From Bifidobacterium moraviense (GTDB lineage: Bacteria; Actinomycetota; Actinomycetes; Actinomycetales; Bifidobacteriaceae): a stretch of DNA of 47,997 nucleotides. The notes beneath the pieces were generated by a model. It was not told the origin of the DNA, ran no database searches, and was given only the letters and a program-made list of their open reading frames with translations. Below, piece by piece: positions 1-8,452 of this stretch (position 1 is the stretch's first letter; each line of letters opens with the position of its first letter). The stretch is from positions 1 to 47,997 of the forward strand of contig NZ_JAAIIH010000017.1 of NCBI RefSeq assembly GCF_012932365.1, written 5' to 3'. Made by a program: the position numbers and the translations under genes.

Positions 1-93
1 ATCGCCCTCGGCTTCCGCAATCTCGACAACTACATCACCAGAAGCCTGCTCCACACAGGCGGATTCGGACAAGCCATCCAGACCCACCTCTAA
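1..93 (+). CDS. ISL3-family transposase, C-terminal end (5' truncated by window)
   Basis: The frame is open from base 1 and ends at TAA 91-93. The 30 residues include ALGFRNLDNYITRSLL, which matches the conserved C-terminus of ISL3-type DDE transposases, where a GFRNxxNY segment closes the catalytic domain. Only the tail is in the window, so intactness cannot be judged. No ISL3 terminal inverted repeat was identified directly after the stop, but a palindromic element begins 46 bases further on. The assignment rests on one short motif, so the family call is moderate. Confidence 0.6.
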   Translation: MALGFRNLDNYITRSLLHTGGFGQAIQTHL

Positions 94-139
94 ACCACCA
101 CCCATACACACCAAAATGCGAAGAGCCGCTTTTTTCCCC

Positions 140-235
140 GTCATCCTGAGCGGAGCGTAGCGGAGTCGAAGGATCCTTGGTCTGCGGTGTCAGGGATCCT
201 TCGACTTCGGCCTTGCGGTCTTCGCTCGGGATGAT
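140..235. repeat. Palindromic interspersed element, divergent copy 1 (96 bp)
   Basis: The outer arms are GTCATCCTGAGCG (140-152) and CGCTCGGGATGAT (223-235), pairing at 11 of 13 positions. Inner arms GTCGAAGGATCC and GGATCCTTCGAC form a second stem. The same three-stem design occurs at 40005-40109 and 40262-40366. It lies between the transposase end and the 3' end of the alpha-glucosidase gene and could act as a two-way terminator. A run of seven T directly precedes it. Confidence 0.8.
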
Positions 236-258
236 GGGAGAACGGTAGCCCGTGCCGG

Positions 259-2058
259 CTATGCCAGTCGCAGCCACGCGGAGGTGTCCTGCGGTAGACG
301 CCCGTCGTCGGTGAGCGGCCCGGACGACAGCAGCACCTCGCCATCCGGCAGCGCGGCCGGCTCGGCGCCGAAGTTCGTCAGATTCGCCCATCCGTTCGCC
401 CTCCGGTAGGCGATCACGCCGCCCGGCTGCCCGTCGGCGCCGTCGCGCCGTCCGCTCGGCGCATCCTCGTCCAGCCACGCGCAGCTCGTGTCCGGAGTCT
501 GCAGCTCGTGGCGCAGCGCCAGCACGCGGCGGTAGAAGTTCAGCATCGAATCGTCGTCAGCGCTCTCCACGTCCACGGCGAAGTCCTTGAACCACTTGGG
601 CTGCGGCAGATGCGGGTCCTCCGTGGCTCCGGCAGGGGAGAAGCCGAACGAGCCGTGGCGTCCGAACTGGTCGCCGGGACGGTCGAGCGTCGGCGCATCC
701 GACCCGATCCACGGCAGCGGCACGCGGCAGCCGTCGCGCCCCTTGGTGGATTCCTCGCGGTCGCTCCTCAGCGGCCACGGATCCTCCAGCCGGTCCCACG
801 GAATGTCCGGCACTTCGAACAATCCCAGCTCCTCGCCCTGATACACGTATGCCGATCCGGGCAGCGCCATCTCCAGCATGAGCGCCGCCTTGGCGCGTCT
901 GGTGCCGAGCGGCCGGTCCTCGACGTACGTGCGGCCCATGCGCAGCGCCCAGTCGGCGGGAATCTGATGGTATTCGCCGGTCGGCACCTGCGGCAGCGCG
1001 TAGCGGCTCGCATGGCGGCACACGTCATGGTTGCTCATCACCCACGTGGATGTGGAGCCGGAGCGCTCGGCGCAGGCCAGCCCCTCGGCGATGGCCGCGT
1101 GCATCGCGTCGAACGTCCAGTCCGCCTTGGCGAATTCGAAGTTGAAGATCTGCCCCAGATCGTCCGGCGACGCATACAGGTACTGCCGCTCCGGGCGCAC
1201 CCACGCCTCGGCCACGGCGAAGCGCGGCGGATCGTAGCGGTTGAACACTTCGCGGCGCCACTCGTGGTAGATGTCGTGCACTTCGTTGCGGTCGAGCACC
1301 GGGTGCGATCCGTCCGCCGGCATGTCGTTGGTGCTCATCACGCCGTAGTCGTCCAGATCGTCGCGGTCGAGATCCTTGGCGAGGGCCTGCGCCACGTCGA
1401 TGCGGAAGCCGTCCACGCCGTGGTCGCACCAGAAGCGCAGGGTCTTGAGGAAGTCGTCGCGCACCTCGCGGTTGTCCCAGTTGAAGTCCGGCTGCTCCTT
1501 GGTGAACATGTGCAGGTACCACTGGCCGTCCGGCACGCGCGTCCACGCGGGACCGCCGAAGTGGTTCACCCATCTGGTGGGCGGCTCGTCGCCGTTGGGA
1601 CCCTTGCCGTCGCGGAAGATGTAGCGTGCGCGCGCCGTCGAGCCGGGACCCGCGGCCAGCGCCTCCTGGAACCACGGGTGCAGGTGCGAGCTGTGGTTGG
1701 GCACGATGTCCACCACCACCTTGATGCCGGCCGCGTGGGCCGTTTCGGTGAGCCTGCTGAAGTCGTCCATCGTGCCGAGCCGCGGGTCCACGTCGCGGTA
1801 GTCGGCCACGTCGTAGCCGCCATCCGCCAGCTCGCTCGGGTAGAAGGGCGACAGCCAGATCGCATCCACGCCGAGCCGCTTGAGGTAGGGGATCTGCTCG
1901 GTCACGCCGTTGAGGTCGCCCAGTCCCGAACCGGTCGTGTCCTTGAAGCTGCGCGGGTAGACCTGATAGACCACCGCCTGCTTCCACCACAGGGCCGGGT
2001 CGCTCGCCGCCTGGCCTGTCCGCTCCGTCTGTTGAGCCATCGTCTTCGATTCCGTCAT
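259..2058 (-). CDS. GH13 alpha-glucosidase / oligo-1,6-glucosidase
   Basis: A 599-residue intracellular glycoside hydrolase (no signal peptide) that releases glucose from the non-reducing end of short alpha-glucosides. GH13 signatures run in order: DIVPNHSS at about 117-124; GFRID with nucleophile D221; AVAEAW with acid/base E284; SNHD with the stabilising D345. The residue after the nucleophile is Val222; in well-studied neutral glucosidases Val here goes with alpha-1,6 and Thr with alpha-1,4 preference, so isomalto-oligosaccharide activity is the better guess. The start at 2058 has AGGAGG five bases upstream; an in-frame Met at 2040 is less likely. The gene stands alone, with no sugar transporter or LacI regulator beside it, and is divergent from the ABC exporter. 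Family certain, linkage specificity inferred. Confidence 0.95.
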   Translation of the reverse strand: MTESKTMAQQTERTGQAASDPALWWKQAVVYQVYPRSFKDTTGSGLGDLNGVTEQIPYLKRLGVDAIWLSPFYPSELADGGYDVADYRDVDPRLGTMDDFSRLTETAHAAGIKVVVDIVPNHSSHLHPWFQEALAAGPGSTARARYIFRDGKGPNGDEPPTRWVNHFGGPAWTRVPDGQWYLHMFTKEQPDFNWDNREVRDDFLKTLRFWCDHGVDGFRIDVAQALAKDLDRDDLDDYGVMSTNDMPADGSHPVLDRNEVHDIYHEWRREVFNRYDPPRFAVAEAWVRPERQYLYASPDDLGQIFNFEFAKADWTFDAMHAAIAEGLACAERSGSTSTWVMSNHDVCRHASRYALPQVPTGEYHQIPADWALRMGRTYVEDRPLGTRRAKAALMLEMALPGSAYVYQGEELGLFEVPDIPWDRLEDPWPLRSDREESTKGRDGCRVPLPWIGSDAPTLDRPGDQFGRHGSFGFSPAGATEDPHLPQPKWFKDFAVDVESADDDSMLNFYRRVLALRHELQTPDTSCAWLDEDAPSGRRDGADGQPGGVIAYRRANGWANLTNFGAEPAALPDGEVLLSSGPLTDDGRLPQDTSAWLRLA

Positions 2059-2264
2059 GGCACCCTCCTGCCGAATACCGCGTATACCGTCCTCACGGAT
2101 GAGCCGTCCTCTTGATTATCCAGCATCATTCGTCGCGTTGCGTGAAATCATGCCGGGGCATCGCGCCGGTCGTGGGTTGGCTGCGGGGGCGGTCGGGGCG
2201 ACCGGGCCGGTTGTGGCCGGATGTGGGTCGTCCATTCGGACTGTTGTGGCATGCCGAGAGGGAA

Positions 2265-2350
2265 TATCTGCATAGTGAGGGGTACTTTTTCGTGTTTGCC
2301 GGCAGATATCTGCCCGCGGAAGCCGAAAACCACCCCTGACTATGCAGATA
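2265..2350. repeat. 86-bp interrupted palindrome in the divergent intergenic region
   Basis: The outer arms TATCTGCATAGTGAGGGGT (2265-2283) and ACCCCTGACTATGCAGATA (2332-2350) pair at 18 of 19 positions. A perfect 14-bp palindrome GGCAGATATCTGCC (2301-2314) has exactly the same centre (2307.5). The hexamer TATCTG or its complement therefore appears four times symmetrically. It lies 207 bp upstream of the alpha-glucosidase start and about 258 bp upstream of fetA. It could be a small mobile element, a cruciform or a multi-site operator. The rest of 2059-2607 contains no convincing gene. Confidence 0.85.
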
Positions 2351-2403
2351 CCGGTCGCGGCGGGCCGGTCATCTACGGGAATGGGCTGCCGGCGCTCTGG
2401 CCG

Positions 2404-2429
2404 CGCGCGAATTCGCGCGAATTCGCGCG
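2404..2429. repeat. Perfect 26-bp palindrome with two GAATTC cores
   Basis: The bases alternate CG runs with two GAATTC hexamers ten bases apart, and the block equals its own reverse complement. It lies between the 86-bp palindrome and fetA. It could be a regulator site; no partner is evident. Confidence 0.6.
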
Positions 2430-2542
2430 TATGCGCCGGCCGTCGCGTGCCGGCACGCGCGTCGCCCCGACCCCGGTGCGGTCCGCGGCCGCCCCTATCG
2501 GCGACCGAAGGAAGGACGGTCCGCGGATTCGGCCCTTGCCCG

Positions 2543-2558
2543 CTAAGAGTGCGCTTAG
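2543..2558. promoter_or_regulatory. Small inverted repeat upstream of fetA, possible operator
   Basis: CTAAG and CTTAG are separated by AGTGCG, ending 36 bases before the candidate -10 box of fetA. The position suits an operator at or just upstream of the -35 region. No specific regulator family is recognised. Confidence 0.3.
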
Positions 2559-2594
2559 GAACGCCGTGCGGTTGCCGCGCGGGGACCGGAACAA

Positions 2595-2600
2595 TACGGT
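2595..2600 (+). promoter_or_regulatory. Candidate -10 box (TACGGT) for leaderless fetA transcript
   Basis: TACGGT is followed by exactly seven bases and then the ATG at 2608. No Shine-Dalgarno sequence precedes the ATG, so transcription probably starts at or next to the start codon. Confidence 0.45.
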
Positions 2601-2607
2601 TGCTCGC

Positions 2608-3525
2608 ATGAACACTCATACACGACTGGTGCTCTCGGCCGCGCATGTGACATGCCGGGTGCCGAGGACCGTGGCCAAGGCGGCCGCGGACGGCGAGGTG
2701 ACGCTGCCTACGCTGTTCCGTCACCTGCATCGTCGCGGTGCCGGAGCGGCTGCCGCGGGCGCGTCGGACGAAGGCGGCGCGGAAACGCTCAGGACGCTGT
2801 TCGCCGATCTGGCGTTCTCGCTCGACGCCGGCGACATCGTGGACCTCGTGGGTCCTTCCGGCGCCGGCAAGAGCACGCTGCTCACGGCGATCGCCCAGCT
2901 CAACCCGCACGCCGAGGCGGAACTGACGCTCGAGGGCACGCCGTCCACGGCGATGAGCCCGGAGCTGTGGCGGCGTCAGGTGGCGTACCTGCCGCAGCGG
3001 CCCACGCTGACGGGCGCCACGGTGCGCGAGGCCGTGCTCATGCCGTTCACGCTGCGCGTGCACCGCAAGGCCGCGGACGGTTCGTCGCTCGCCGAACGCC
3101 GGCCGGACGAGGCGACGCTGCGCCGGACGCTGGACGTCGTCGGCTGCACGGACATCGAGCTCGACCGGCCTCCGCAGGATCTTTCCGTGGGGCAGCAGGC
3201 GCGCGTGTGCCTGCTGCGCACGCTGCTCACCGCGCCGAAGGTGATGCTCGCCGACGAGGTGGACGCGGGGCTCGACGAGGAGAACGCGGACAAGGTCGGC
3301 GCGATCCTCGCCTACGCGGCCGAGCACAAGGGCATGGCGATCGTGCGCGTGCGCCACCGCAGCGCGGACGGCCGCGCCAACCGCACGCTGCGGCTGGCCG
3401 GCGGCACGCTGACCGAGGAGACGGGTGCCGCAGCGCCCGTGCCTTCCGCAGCGCCCGTGCCTCCCGCAGCGCCCGTGCCTTCCGCAGCGCCCGTGCCGCC
3501 CGGAACGGAAGGATCCGCACGATGA
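2608..3525 (+). CDS. fetA: ABC transporter ATP-binding protein, FetA/YbbL-like
   Basis: A 305-residue ABC ATPase that would drive the membrane partner encoded next; in E. coli the related FetA-FetB pair exports iron. Walker A GPSGAGKST is at about 82-90, the signature LSVGQ at 182-186 (a variant of LSGGQ) and Walker B VMLADE at 202-207. An alanine-rich insertion lies near residues 42-56. The tail is a proline-rich repeat of APVPS/APVPP units from a DNA tandem repeat at about 3424-3500, probably disordered and prone to length change. The ATG at 2608 was chosen because it follows a -10-like box by seven bases; GTG 2647 is an alternative. It overlaps fetB by four bases (ATGA). Family role firm, substrate inferred from the partner. 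Confidence 0.85.
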   Translation: MNTHTRLVLSAAHVTCRVPRTVAKAAADGEVTLPTLFRHLHRRGAGAAAAGASDEGGAETLRTLFADLAFSLDAGDIVDLVGPSGAGKSTLLTAIAQLNPHAEAELTLEGTPSTAMSPELWRRQVAYLPQRPTLTGATVREAVLMPFTLRVHRKAADGSSLAERRPDEATLRRTLDVVGCTDIELDRPPQDLSVGQQARVCLLRTLLTAPKVMLADEVDAGLDEENADKVGAILAYAAEHKGMAIVRVRHRSADGRANRTLRLAGGTLTEETGAAAPVPSAAPVPPAAPVPSAAPVPPGTEGSAR

Positions 3526-4316
3526 ACGCCGCCACAGCCAATTCCTACCCGATCGACACCTTGGGCCTCGTCGTCACCGTGCTGCTGGTGGCCGTGGCCG
3601 CCGGCATATCGTACGCGATGCGCCTCGGCGTGCACCGCCAGATGCTGTGGGCCACGGTCCGCTCGCTGCTCCAGCTGCTGGCGATGGGCTACATCATCAA
3701 GTTCGTCATCGAGCGCAACAGCCCGTGGCTGGCGTTCGCGCTGATCGCGGTGATGATCCTCGCGGCCATCCAGATCACCATGTCGCGCGCGGCGAACATC
3801 CCGCGCGACGTGATGCCGCAGGTGTTCCTGACGCTCACGGCCAGCGTGATCCTGCAGATCAGCGTGGTGACCGAGCTCGTCATCCGTCCGCACCCGTGGT
3901 ATGCGCCGGCGGTGCTGGTGACGATGACCGGCATGCTGCTGGGCAACGTGGTCTCCGCGATCGCGGTGGCGATGAGTCGGTTCTTCGCGGACATGGAGTC
4001 GCGGCGGTACGAGATCGAGATGCTGCTGAGTCTGGGCGCCACGCCGTTCGAGGCGGCGCGTCCGTCGATCGTCGCGTCGGTGAAGATGGGCATGATCCCC
4101 ACGATCGCGCAGCTCGCGTCGAGCGGCATCGTGCTGATCCCGGGCATGATGGCCGGCCAGGTGATCGCCGGCGCGGACCCGCTCACGGCCGCGAAGTACC
4201 AGTTCGTGGTGCTGGCGGTGATCAGCGCGTTGACGCTGATGGCGGATTCGCTCATCATGGCGTTGGTGTACAAGGTGTCGTTCACGAAGCTGGACCAGTA
4301 CCGGCCGGCGGCGTGA
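3522..4316 (+). CDS. fetB: FetB/YbbM (UPF0014) ABC transporter permease
   Basis: A 264-residue polytopic membrane protein of the UPF0014 family, the permease partner of FetA-type ATPases implicated in iron or metal export. About seven hydrophobic segments are visible, starting at residues 10-28. The conserved loop with RAANIPRDVMPQ and the ending LTLMADSLIMALVYKVSFTKLDQY are typical of the family. The start ATG 3522 overlaps the fetA stop and has GGAAGGA upstream, indicating translational coupling. The two-component genes follow after 27 bases, so the pair may be controlled by, or signal to, that system. Confidence 0.9.
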   Translation: MNAATANSYPIDTLGLVVTVLLVAVAAGISYAMRLGVHRQMLWATVRSLLQLLAMGYIIKFVIERNSPWLAFALIAVMILAAIQITMSRAANIPRDVMPQVFLTLTASVILQISVVTELVIRPHPWYAPAVLVTMTGMLLGNVVSAIAVAMSRFFADMESRRYEIEMLLSLGATPFEAARPSIVASVKMGMIPTIAQLASSGIVLIPGMMAGQVIAGADPLTAAKYQFVVLAVISALTLMADSLIMALVYKVSFTKLDQYRPAA

Positions 4317-4343
4317 GCGGACGGGCGCGAGGGAGGAATGCGT

Positions 4344-5123
4344 ATGCGTGACGGCGGATCCGACGGCGTTCCGGCGGGCGTGGGCGGCGCGGGCGTGCCC
4401 GGCGGCGCGGAATCGACCGGCGCGGCCCCGACCGGCGGCGCGGTCGACCCGGCGCGCCTGCTGCTGCCCCGCGTGCTGCTCGTCGAGGACGATCCGAACC
4501 TCGGCGCCATGCTCGCCGAGATGCTCGGCGCCGACTACCGCGTGGACTGGGCCGCGTCCCTGGCCGACGCGAGGAAGCGGTGGCACGAGGGCCCGCACGA
4601 CGCGATGATCGTGGACCGCCGACTGCCCGACGGCGACGGGCTCGATCTGATCCGCACGCTGCGCGGCGCCGGCGTGACCACGCCCGCGCTGGTGCTCACG
4701 GCGCTGGGCGAGGTGGACGACATCGTGGCCGGCCTCGACGGCGGTGCGAACGACTACCTGACCAAGCCGTTCCACTTCGCGGAGCTGTCCGCGCGCCTGC
4801 GCTCGCTGCTGCGCGGCTTCCACGCGCAGACGTCCAGCGTGGCGATCGGCGACTGGCTGCTCAAGCCGCCCGCCGGCGTGATCGAGGACCCGGACGGGCG
4901 TGCGGTGGCCCTCACCGACGCCGAGTCGCGCCTGCTGGCCACGCTCGCCGCGTCGCCCGACCACGTGTTCACGCGCGACGAGCTGCTCGCCGGCGTGTTC
5001 TCCAGCGGCGCCGACATCAACACCGTGGACGTGTACGTCTCGTACGTGCGTGCCAAGACCGTGCGCGGCATCGTCGACACGGTGCGCGGGCGCGGCTACC
5101 GCATCGGGCATCCGGAGGAGTGA
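4344..5123 (+). CDS. OmpR/PhoB-family response regulator
   Basis: A 259-residue DNA-binding response regulator. After about 35 Gly/Ala-rich residues, a receiver domain carries acidic residues E48, D49 and D50, phospho-acceptor D91 (MIVDRRLPDGDG), T119 and K141. A winged-helix output domain follows, ending with TVDVYVSYVRAKT and GRGYRIG. I chose ATG 4344 over ATG 4338 because GGGAGG (4331-4336) lies seven bases before the former but only one base before the latter. It lies between fetB and its kinase gene (22 bases away), so the four genes probably form one operon. The signal is unknown; metal stress is a guess from the transporter context. Confidence 0.92.
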   Translation: MRDGGSDGVPAGVGGAGVPGGAESTGAAPTGGAVDPARLLLPRVLLVEDDPNLGAMLAEMLGADYRVDWAASLADARKRWHEGPHDAMIVDRRLPDGDGLDLIRTLRGAGVTTPALVLTALGEVDDIVAGLDGGANDYLTKPFHFAELSARLRSLLRGFHAQTSSVAIGDWLLKPPAGVIEDPDGRAVALTDAESRLLATLAASPDHVFTRDELLAGVFSSGADINTVDVYVSYVRAKTVRGIVDTVRGRGYRIGHPEE

Positions 5124-5145
5124 GCGGAGAGACGGGGAGACCGGC

Positions 5146-6243
5146 ATGGGCAAGGACGAAGGCAACGGCAGGAGCGGAGTCGACGGCGGGCACGACGGAT
5201 GCGGCGCGAAGCGGCGCATGCGCGTGCGCGCGCAGGGCGTGGCGGGCACGATCAGCCTGCGCATGACGGTAGCGATGGCCGCGGTCACGATGGTGGGCGG
5301 CGTGCTGTTCGCGTGCGGCGTGCTGCTGGGGTCGCGCCACGAGTTCGCCGAACGCGGCCTCGACCCGGACAGCATGTCGGTCACCGCGCAGTTCGGCGCC
5401 GGCATGATCGTGATCGACCTGGAGAAGGCGATCATCTTCACGCTGCTGTCCATCATCTGCGTGGTGGCCGCGGTGGCGGTGATCGGCTGGTACTACTCCC
5501 GGCGCGAGGTGGCGCCGCTGGAGCGCGCGCTGGAGCTGCAGCGCGACTTCGTGGCCGACGCGAGCCACGAGCTGAAGACCCCGCTCGCCGTGATCGCCAC
5601 GCGCCTCGACCTCATCGACTTCCGCCGCGCGCAGGGCAGGCCCATCGACGACGCGCTCGCGGACCTGCACGGCGACGTGGACCGCATGAACGCCATCATC
5701 ACCGACCTGCTCACGGCCGCGCGCGGCGCCGTGAACGCCGAACCGGTGCGCCTCGCCGACGTGATGGAGCAGTCGTTCGCCGCGGTGCGCCCGCTGGCGG
5801 ACGCGCACCGCGTGACGCTGCGCCCGCGCATCGACGGCGCCGCGGACGAATACGTGGTGCGCGGCAACCTCGTGGGGCTCTCGCGCTGCCTCGTCGCCGT
5901 GCTCGACAACGCCGTGGCGCACGCGCCCGAGGGCACGGACGTGACGGTGCGGCTGGGCCATCTGCATCCGGGCCGTCTGTTGCATGGCGCGAATGAGGCG
6001 GCGCTGCGCGTGAGCGACCACGGCGCTGGCATCGGCGGCGATCCGGAGCGCCTGTTCCGCCGGTTCGCGCGCGACGACGACGGCACCGCGCATCAGGGCT
6101 ACGGGCTGGGGCTGGCGCTTGCCCGCGACGTGGCGGGCCGGTACGGCGGCACGATCGACGTGGAGTCCTCGTCGCCGCAGGGCACCACGATGCTCATCAC
6201 GCTGCCGCTGGACGACGCCGCCGGCAACATAAGCGGCGTCTGA
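5146..6243 (+). CDS. Sensor histidine kinase paired with the OmpR-type regulator
   Basis: A 365-residue membrane histidine kinase. Two transmembrane segments (about 37-62 and 96-116) flank a short external loop of some 33 residues, too small for a large ligand domain, so it may sense the membrane or a partner such as the neighbouring permease. H141 in DASHELKTPL is the phosphorylation site; the N box has N255, the G1 box DHGAGIG starts at D291 and the G2 box GYGLGLAL starts near 318. No HAMP domain is obvious. The ATG 5146 has GGGGAG upstream; the longer open frame upstream overlaps the regulator gene and is not used. Confidence 0.92.
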   Translation: MGKDEGNGRSGVDGGHDGCGAKRRMRVRAQGVAGTISLRMTVAMAAVTMVGGVLFACGVLLGSRHEFAERGLDPDSMSVTAQFGAGMIVIDLEKAIIFTLLSIICVVAAVAVIGWYYSRREVAPLERALELQRDFVADASHELKTPLAVIATRLDLIDFRRAQGRPIDDALADLHGDVDRMNAIITDLLTAARGAVNAEPVRLADVMEQSFAAVRPLADAHRVTLRPRIDGAADEYVVRGNLVGLSRCLVAVLDNAVAHAPEGTDVTVRLGHLHPGRLLHGANEAALRVSDHGAGIGGDPERLFRRFARDDDGTAHQGYGLGLALARDVAGRYGGTIDVESSSPQGTTMLITLPLDDAAGNISGV

Positions 6244-6281
6244 GCGTCACGTAAGCGTCGGCTAAGGAGGCCGTGCGTAGC

Positions 6282-7013
6282 GTGGGCGGCATGATGAACG
6301 CAATGCTTGTCGCCGCGGCCGCCCCGCTCGCCGCATCCTCCTCCGTCTCCCTCGCCGCACTCGTCTCCGCCTGCACCGTCGACACCGGCGGCGTCATCGG
6401 CGCCGTCACCGACTGGCTCGTCTCCGTCATGTCCGTCATGGGCGGCGTGGGCACGGGCATCGCGGTCTTCCTGGAGAACCTGTTCCCGCCCATCCCCAGC
6501 GAGGTGATCCTGCCACTGGCCGGATTCACCGCAGCGCAGGGGCACATGACGCTGCTGGAGGCGATCGTCGGCGCCACGTTCGGTTCGGTGGTCGGCGCGC
6601 TCGCGCTGTACGGCGTCGCGTACGCGATCGGCGCCGACCGCATCCGCCGCCTGTTCGACCGGATGCCGCTCACCGACGCCTCGGACATCGACAAGGCCAA
6701 CGCGTGGTTCGCGCGCTACGGGTCGCTCGCCGTGCTCGTGGGGCGCGTCATCCCCATCGTGCGCAGCCTCATCTCCATCCCCGCCGGGCTCGCGAAGACC
6801 AACCTCGTGGGCTTCGCGCTGCTCACCACGCTCGGCTCCGCGGTGTGGAACACGATCCTCGTGATGGCCGGCTATCTGCTGGGCGCGCAGTGGTGCGGCA
6901 TCCTGGGCTTCCTCGACCGCTTCCAGCTGGTGGCGGCCGGCGTGATCGTGCTGCTGTGCGCGTGGTACGTGGTGGCGAAGGTGCGCTCCGCCCGCCGCGC
7001 GTCGCTGTCGTGA
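6282..7013 (+). CDS. DedA-family membrane protein
   Basis: About 243 residues. The DedA (SNARE-associated) signature FLENLFPPIPSEVILPLAGF lies near residues 64-83, followed by hydrophobic segments and a GRVIPIVRSLISIPAG region. DedA proteins act at the cytoplasmic membrane in envelope homeostasis, and some family members move polyprenyl or phospholipid carriers across the bilayer. The start is uncertain: AAGGAGG at 6264-6270 is 2 bases before GTG 6273, 11 before GTG 6282 and 20 before ATG 6291; I took 6282 as a compromise. It is 38 bases after the kinase stop and may be the last gene of that operon. Confidence 0.88.
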   Translation: MGGMMNAMLVAAAAPLAASSSVSLAALVSACTVDTGGVIGAVTDWLVSVMSVMGGVGTGIAVFLENLFPPIPSEVILPLAGFTAAQGHMTLLEAIVGATFGSVVGALALYGVAYAIGADRIRRLFDRMPLTDASDIDKANAWFARYGSLAVLVGRVIPIVRSLISIPAGLAKTNLVGFALLTTLGSAVWNTILVMAGYLLGAQWCGILGFLDRFQLVAAGVIVLLCAWYVVAKVRSARRASLS

Positions 7014-7050
7014 CGTTCGCCGCCGACGATCCGCGGTCCGTGGCGGGATG

Positions 7051-7056
7051 TAGCCT
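7051..7056 (+). promoter_or_regulatory. Candidate -10 box (TAGCCT) for orn
   Basis: TAGCCT lies about 70 bases before the orn start and fits the TANNNT pattern seen at other promoters in this window. The leader would be about 60 nt, with a purine-rich GAAAGG before the start codon. Confidence 0.35.
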
Positions 7057-7125
7057 GTAGCGTTCGCTCAGGGAAGCGAGAACCGCCCGGCAGGCGCCGG
7101 GGAACCCAACGAAAGGCGGCTAGAC

Positions 7126-7776
7126 ATGGTGGACAGCCATGATGCGGAAACGTACGACGCGAAGTCCTCGCGCCTCATCTGGATCGACTGCGAGATGACC
7201 GGACTCGACATCTTCGGTGGCGACGAGCTCGTGGAGGTCTCCGTGGTACCCACGGACTTCGAGCTCAACGTGCTGGACGAGGGCGTCGACTACGTGATCA
7301 AGCCGTCCGACGCGGCCGTGGCCCACATGAACGACTTCGTGCGCGCCATGCACACCCGCTCCGGCCTCATCAGGGAGTGGGAGACCGGCCTGTCCCTCGC
7401 CGAGGCGGAGGCCAAGGTCACCGAATACGTGAAGCGCTTCACCCCGGACGGCGTGCGCCCGCTGCTCGCCGGCAACACCATCGGCTCCGACAAGAAGTTC
7501 CTCGACCACTACATGCCGAACCTCATGGCCAACCTGCACTACCGCAGCGTGGACGTGAGCACGTTCAAGGAGCTGGCCCGCCGCTGGTACCCGGCCGTGT
7601 ACGAAAACCGTCCGGCCAAGCACGGCGGCCACCGCGCCCTCGCGGATATCATCGAGTCGCTCGACGAGCTGCGCTACTACCGCGCCGCGTTCATGGCGGC
7701 CGAGCCCGGCCCGGACGCCGCTGCGGCCAAGGCCATCGCCGCGGACATCGAGAAGACCAGCCTGCTCAACCGCTGA
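7126..7776 (+). CDS. orn: Oligoribonuclease
   Basis: A 216-residue DEDDh 3'-5' exonuclease that degrades the last dinucleotides of RNA decay and of cyclic-di-nucleotide turnover; essential in many bacteria. The acidic residues are visible: D21 and E23 in [11 protein letters not shown]122 in GSDKKFL, and H169 and D174 in GGHRALAD. The length is slightly over the usual 180 residues, with 15 extra residues before the domain. It is monocistronic: DedA is upstream, a strong hairpin follows at 7804-7845 and the next gene is convergent. Confidence 0.97.
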   Translation: MVDSHDAETYDAKSSRLIWIDCEMTGLDIFGGDELVEVSVVPTDFELNVLDEGVDYVIKPSDAAVAHMNDFVRAMHTRSGLIREWETGLSLAEAEAKVTEYVKRFTPDGVRPLLAGNTIGSDKKFLDHYMPNLMANLHYRSVDVSTFKELARRWYPAVYENRPAKHGGHRALADIIESLDELRYYRAAFMAAEPGPDAAAAKAIAADIEKTSLLNR

Positions 7777-7803
7777 GCGGGTTCGCGGATCATACGACGA
7801 TCG

Positions 7804-7845
7804 ACGGCGGCCGTGCGGAGGATGGTTCCCCTGCACGGCCGCCGT
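7804..7845. terminator. 13-bp stem hairpin between convergent genes
   Basis: ACGGCGGCCGTGC (7804-7816) pairs perfectly with GCACGGCCGCCGT (7833-7845) across a 16-nt loop. It lies after orn and faces the end of the minus-strand gene at 7921. There is no long T-tract, so termination strength is uncertain. Confidence 0.65.
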
Positions 7846-7920
7846 TCGTCGCTCCTCGGTGGCATGCGGTGTCACTGTGATCGTCATGGATCATCGCGGA
7901 TGCCGCCGTCTTCACGCCCG

Positions 7921-8331
7921 CTACTGTGCTCCCGCCGCTCGCGTGATCGTGGTCGGCATCTGCACGATGATGGTCTGCTCGCTTGACGTGACGTCAACGT
8001 CCCGCCGCTCCCGCGCCTCATCCGCGGCATTGCCCATGGACGGGCTGCACAGCACCTCCAGTTCGGCGCTGCCCAGCAATGCCGACTGCGTCACCTTCCC
8101 GTCCTCGCCGGAATACGCGGCCGTGGCGACGCCCTGCGCGTGCTCCTGCAGGATGGCGGCCGTGCATCCGCTCAGCGGCTGCCCCGATCGGTCCCGGATC
8201 AGCACGGTCACCGTCGCCCGGCGGTCCATGGGATACGTGAACGCGCGACGGATCGGATTGTCGGTCGCCGCGACGATGCCGATCGCGAGCACGACCGTGC
8301 ACAGCAGAATCCAACGGTGACGCTTGCCCAT
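7921..8331 (-). CDS. Small secreted or membrane-anchored protein of unknown function
   Basis: 136 residues. One N-terminal hydrophobic segment (about 7-22) acts as signal or anchor. The body contains ATVTVLIRDRSGQPLSG and a following EDGKVT segment, the pattern of a small beta-sandwich of the carboxypeptidase-regulatory or Ig-like type, which suggests an extracytoplasmic structural or binding module. The start is Met at 8331, preceded on the minus strand by TACCAT and six bases, with no Shine-Dalgarno, so it may be leaderless. It follows the other secreted-protein gene by 121 bases in the same orientation. No function can be assigned. Confidence 0.65.
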   Translation of the reverse strand: MGKRHRWILLCTVVLAIGIVAATDNPIRRAFTYPMDRRATVTVLIRDRSGQPLSGCTAAILQEHAQGVATAAYSGEDGKVTQSALLGSAELEVLCSPSMGNAADEARERRDVDVTSSEQTIIVQMPTTITRAAGAQ

Positions 8332-8452
8332 GTACTCATGGTAGCTGAAGGTTTCGTGCCGGCTCGTGCCCTCATGCACATCGTGACGAGAGGATCGGCC
8401 TGCCCGTTCGCCGATCGCCGCACCGTCGAGCCGCTGCACCGCCACGCCGCCG

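Noticed and set aside
7057..7090. tRNA or riboswitch in the orn leader
   Set aside because: A partial GTTCGCT/AGCGAGAAC pairing exists but no cloverleaf, acceptor stem or known aptamer core.
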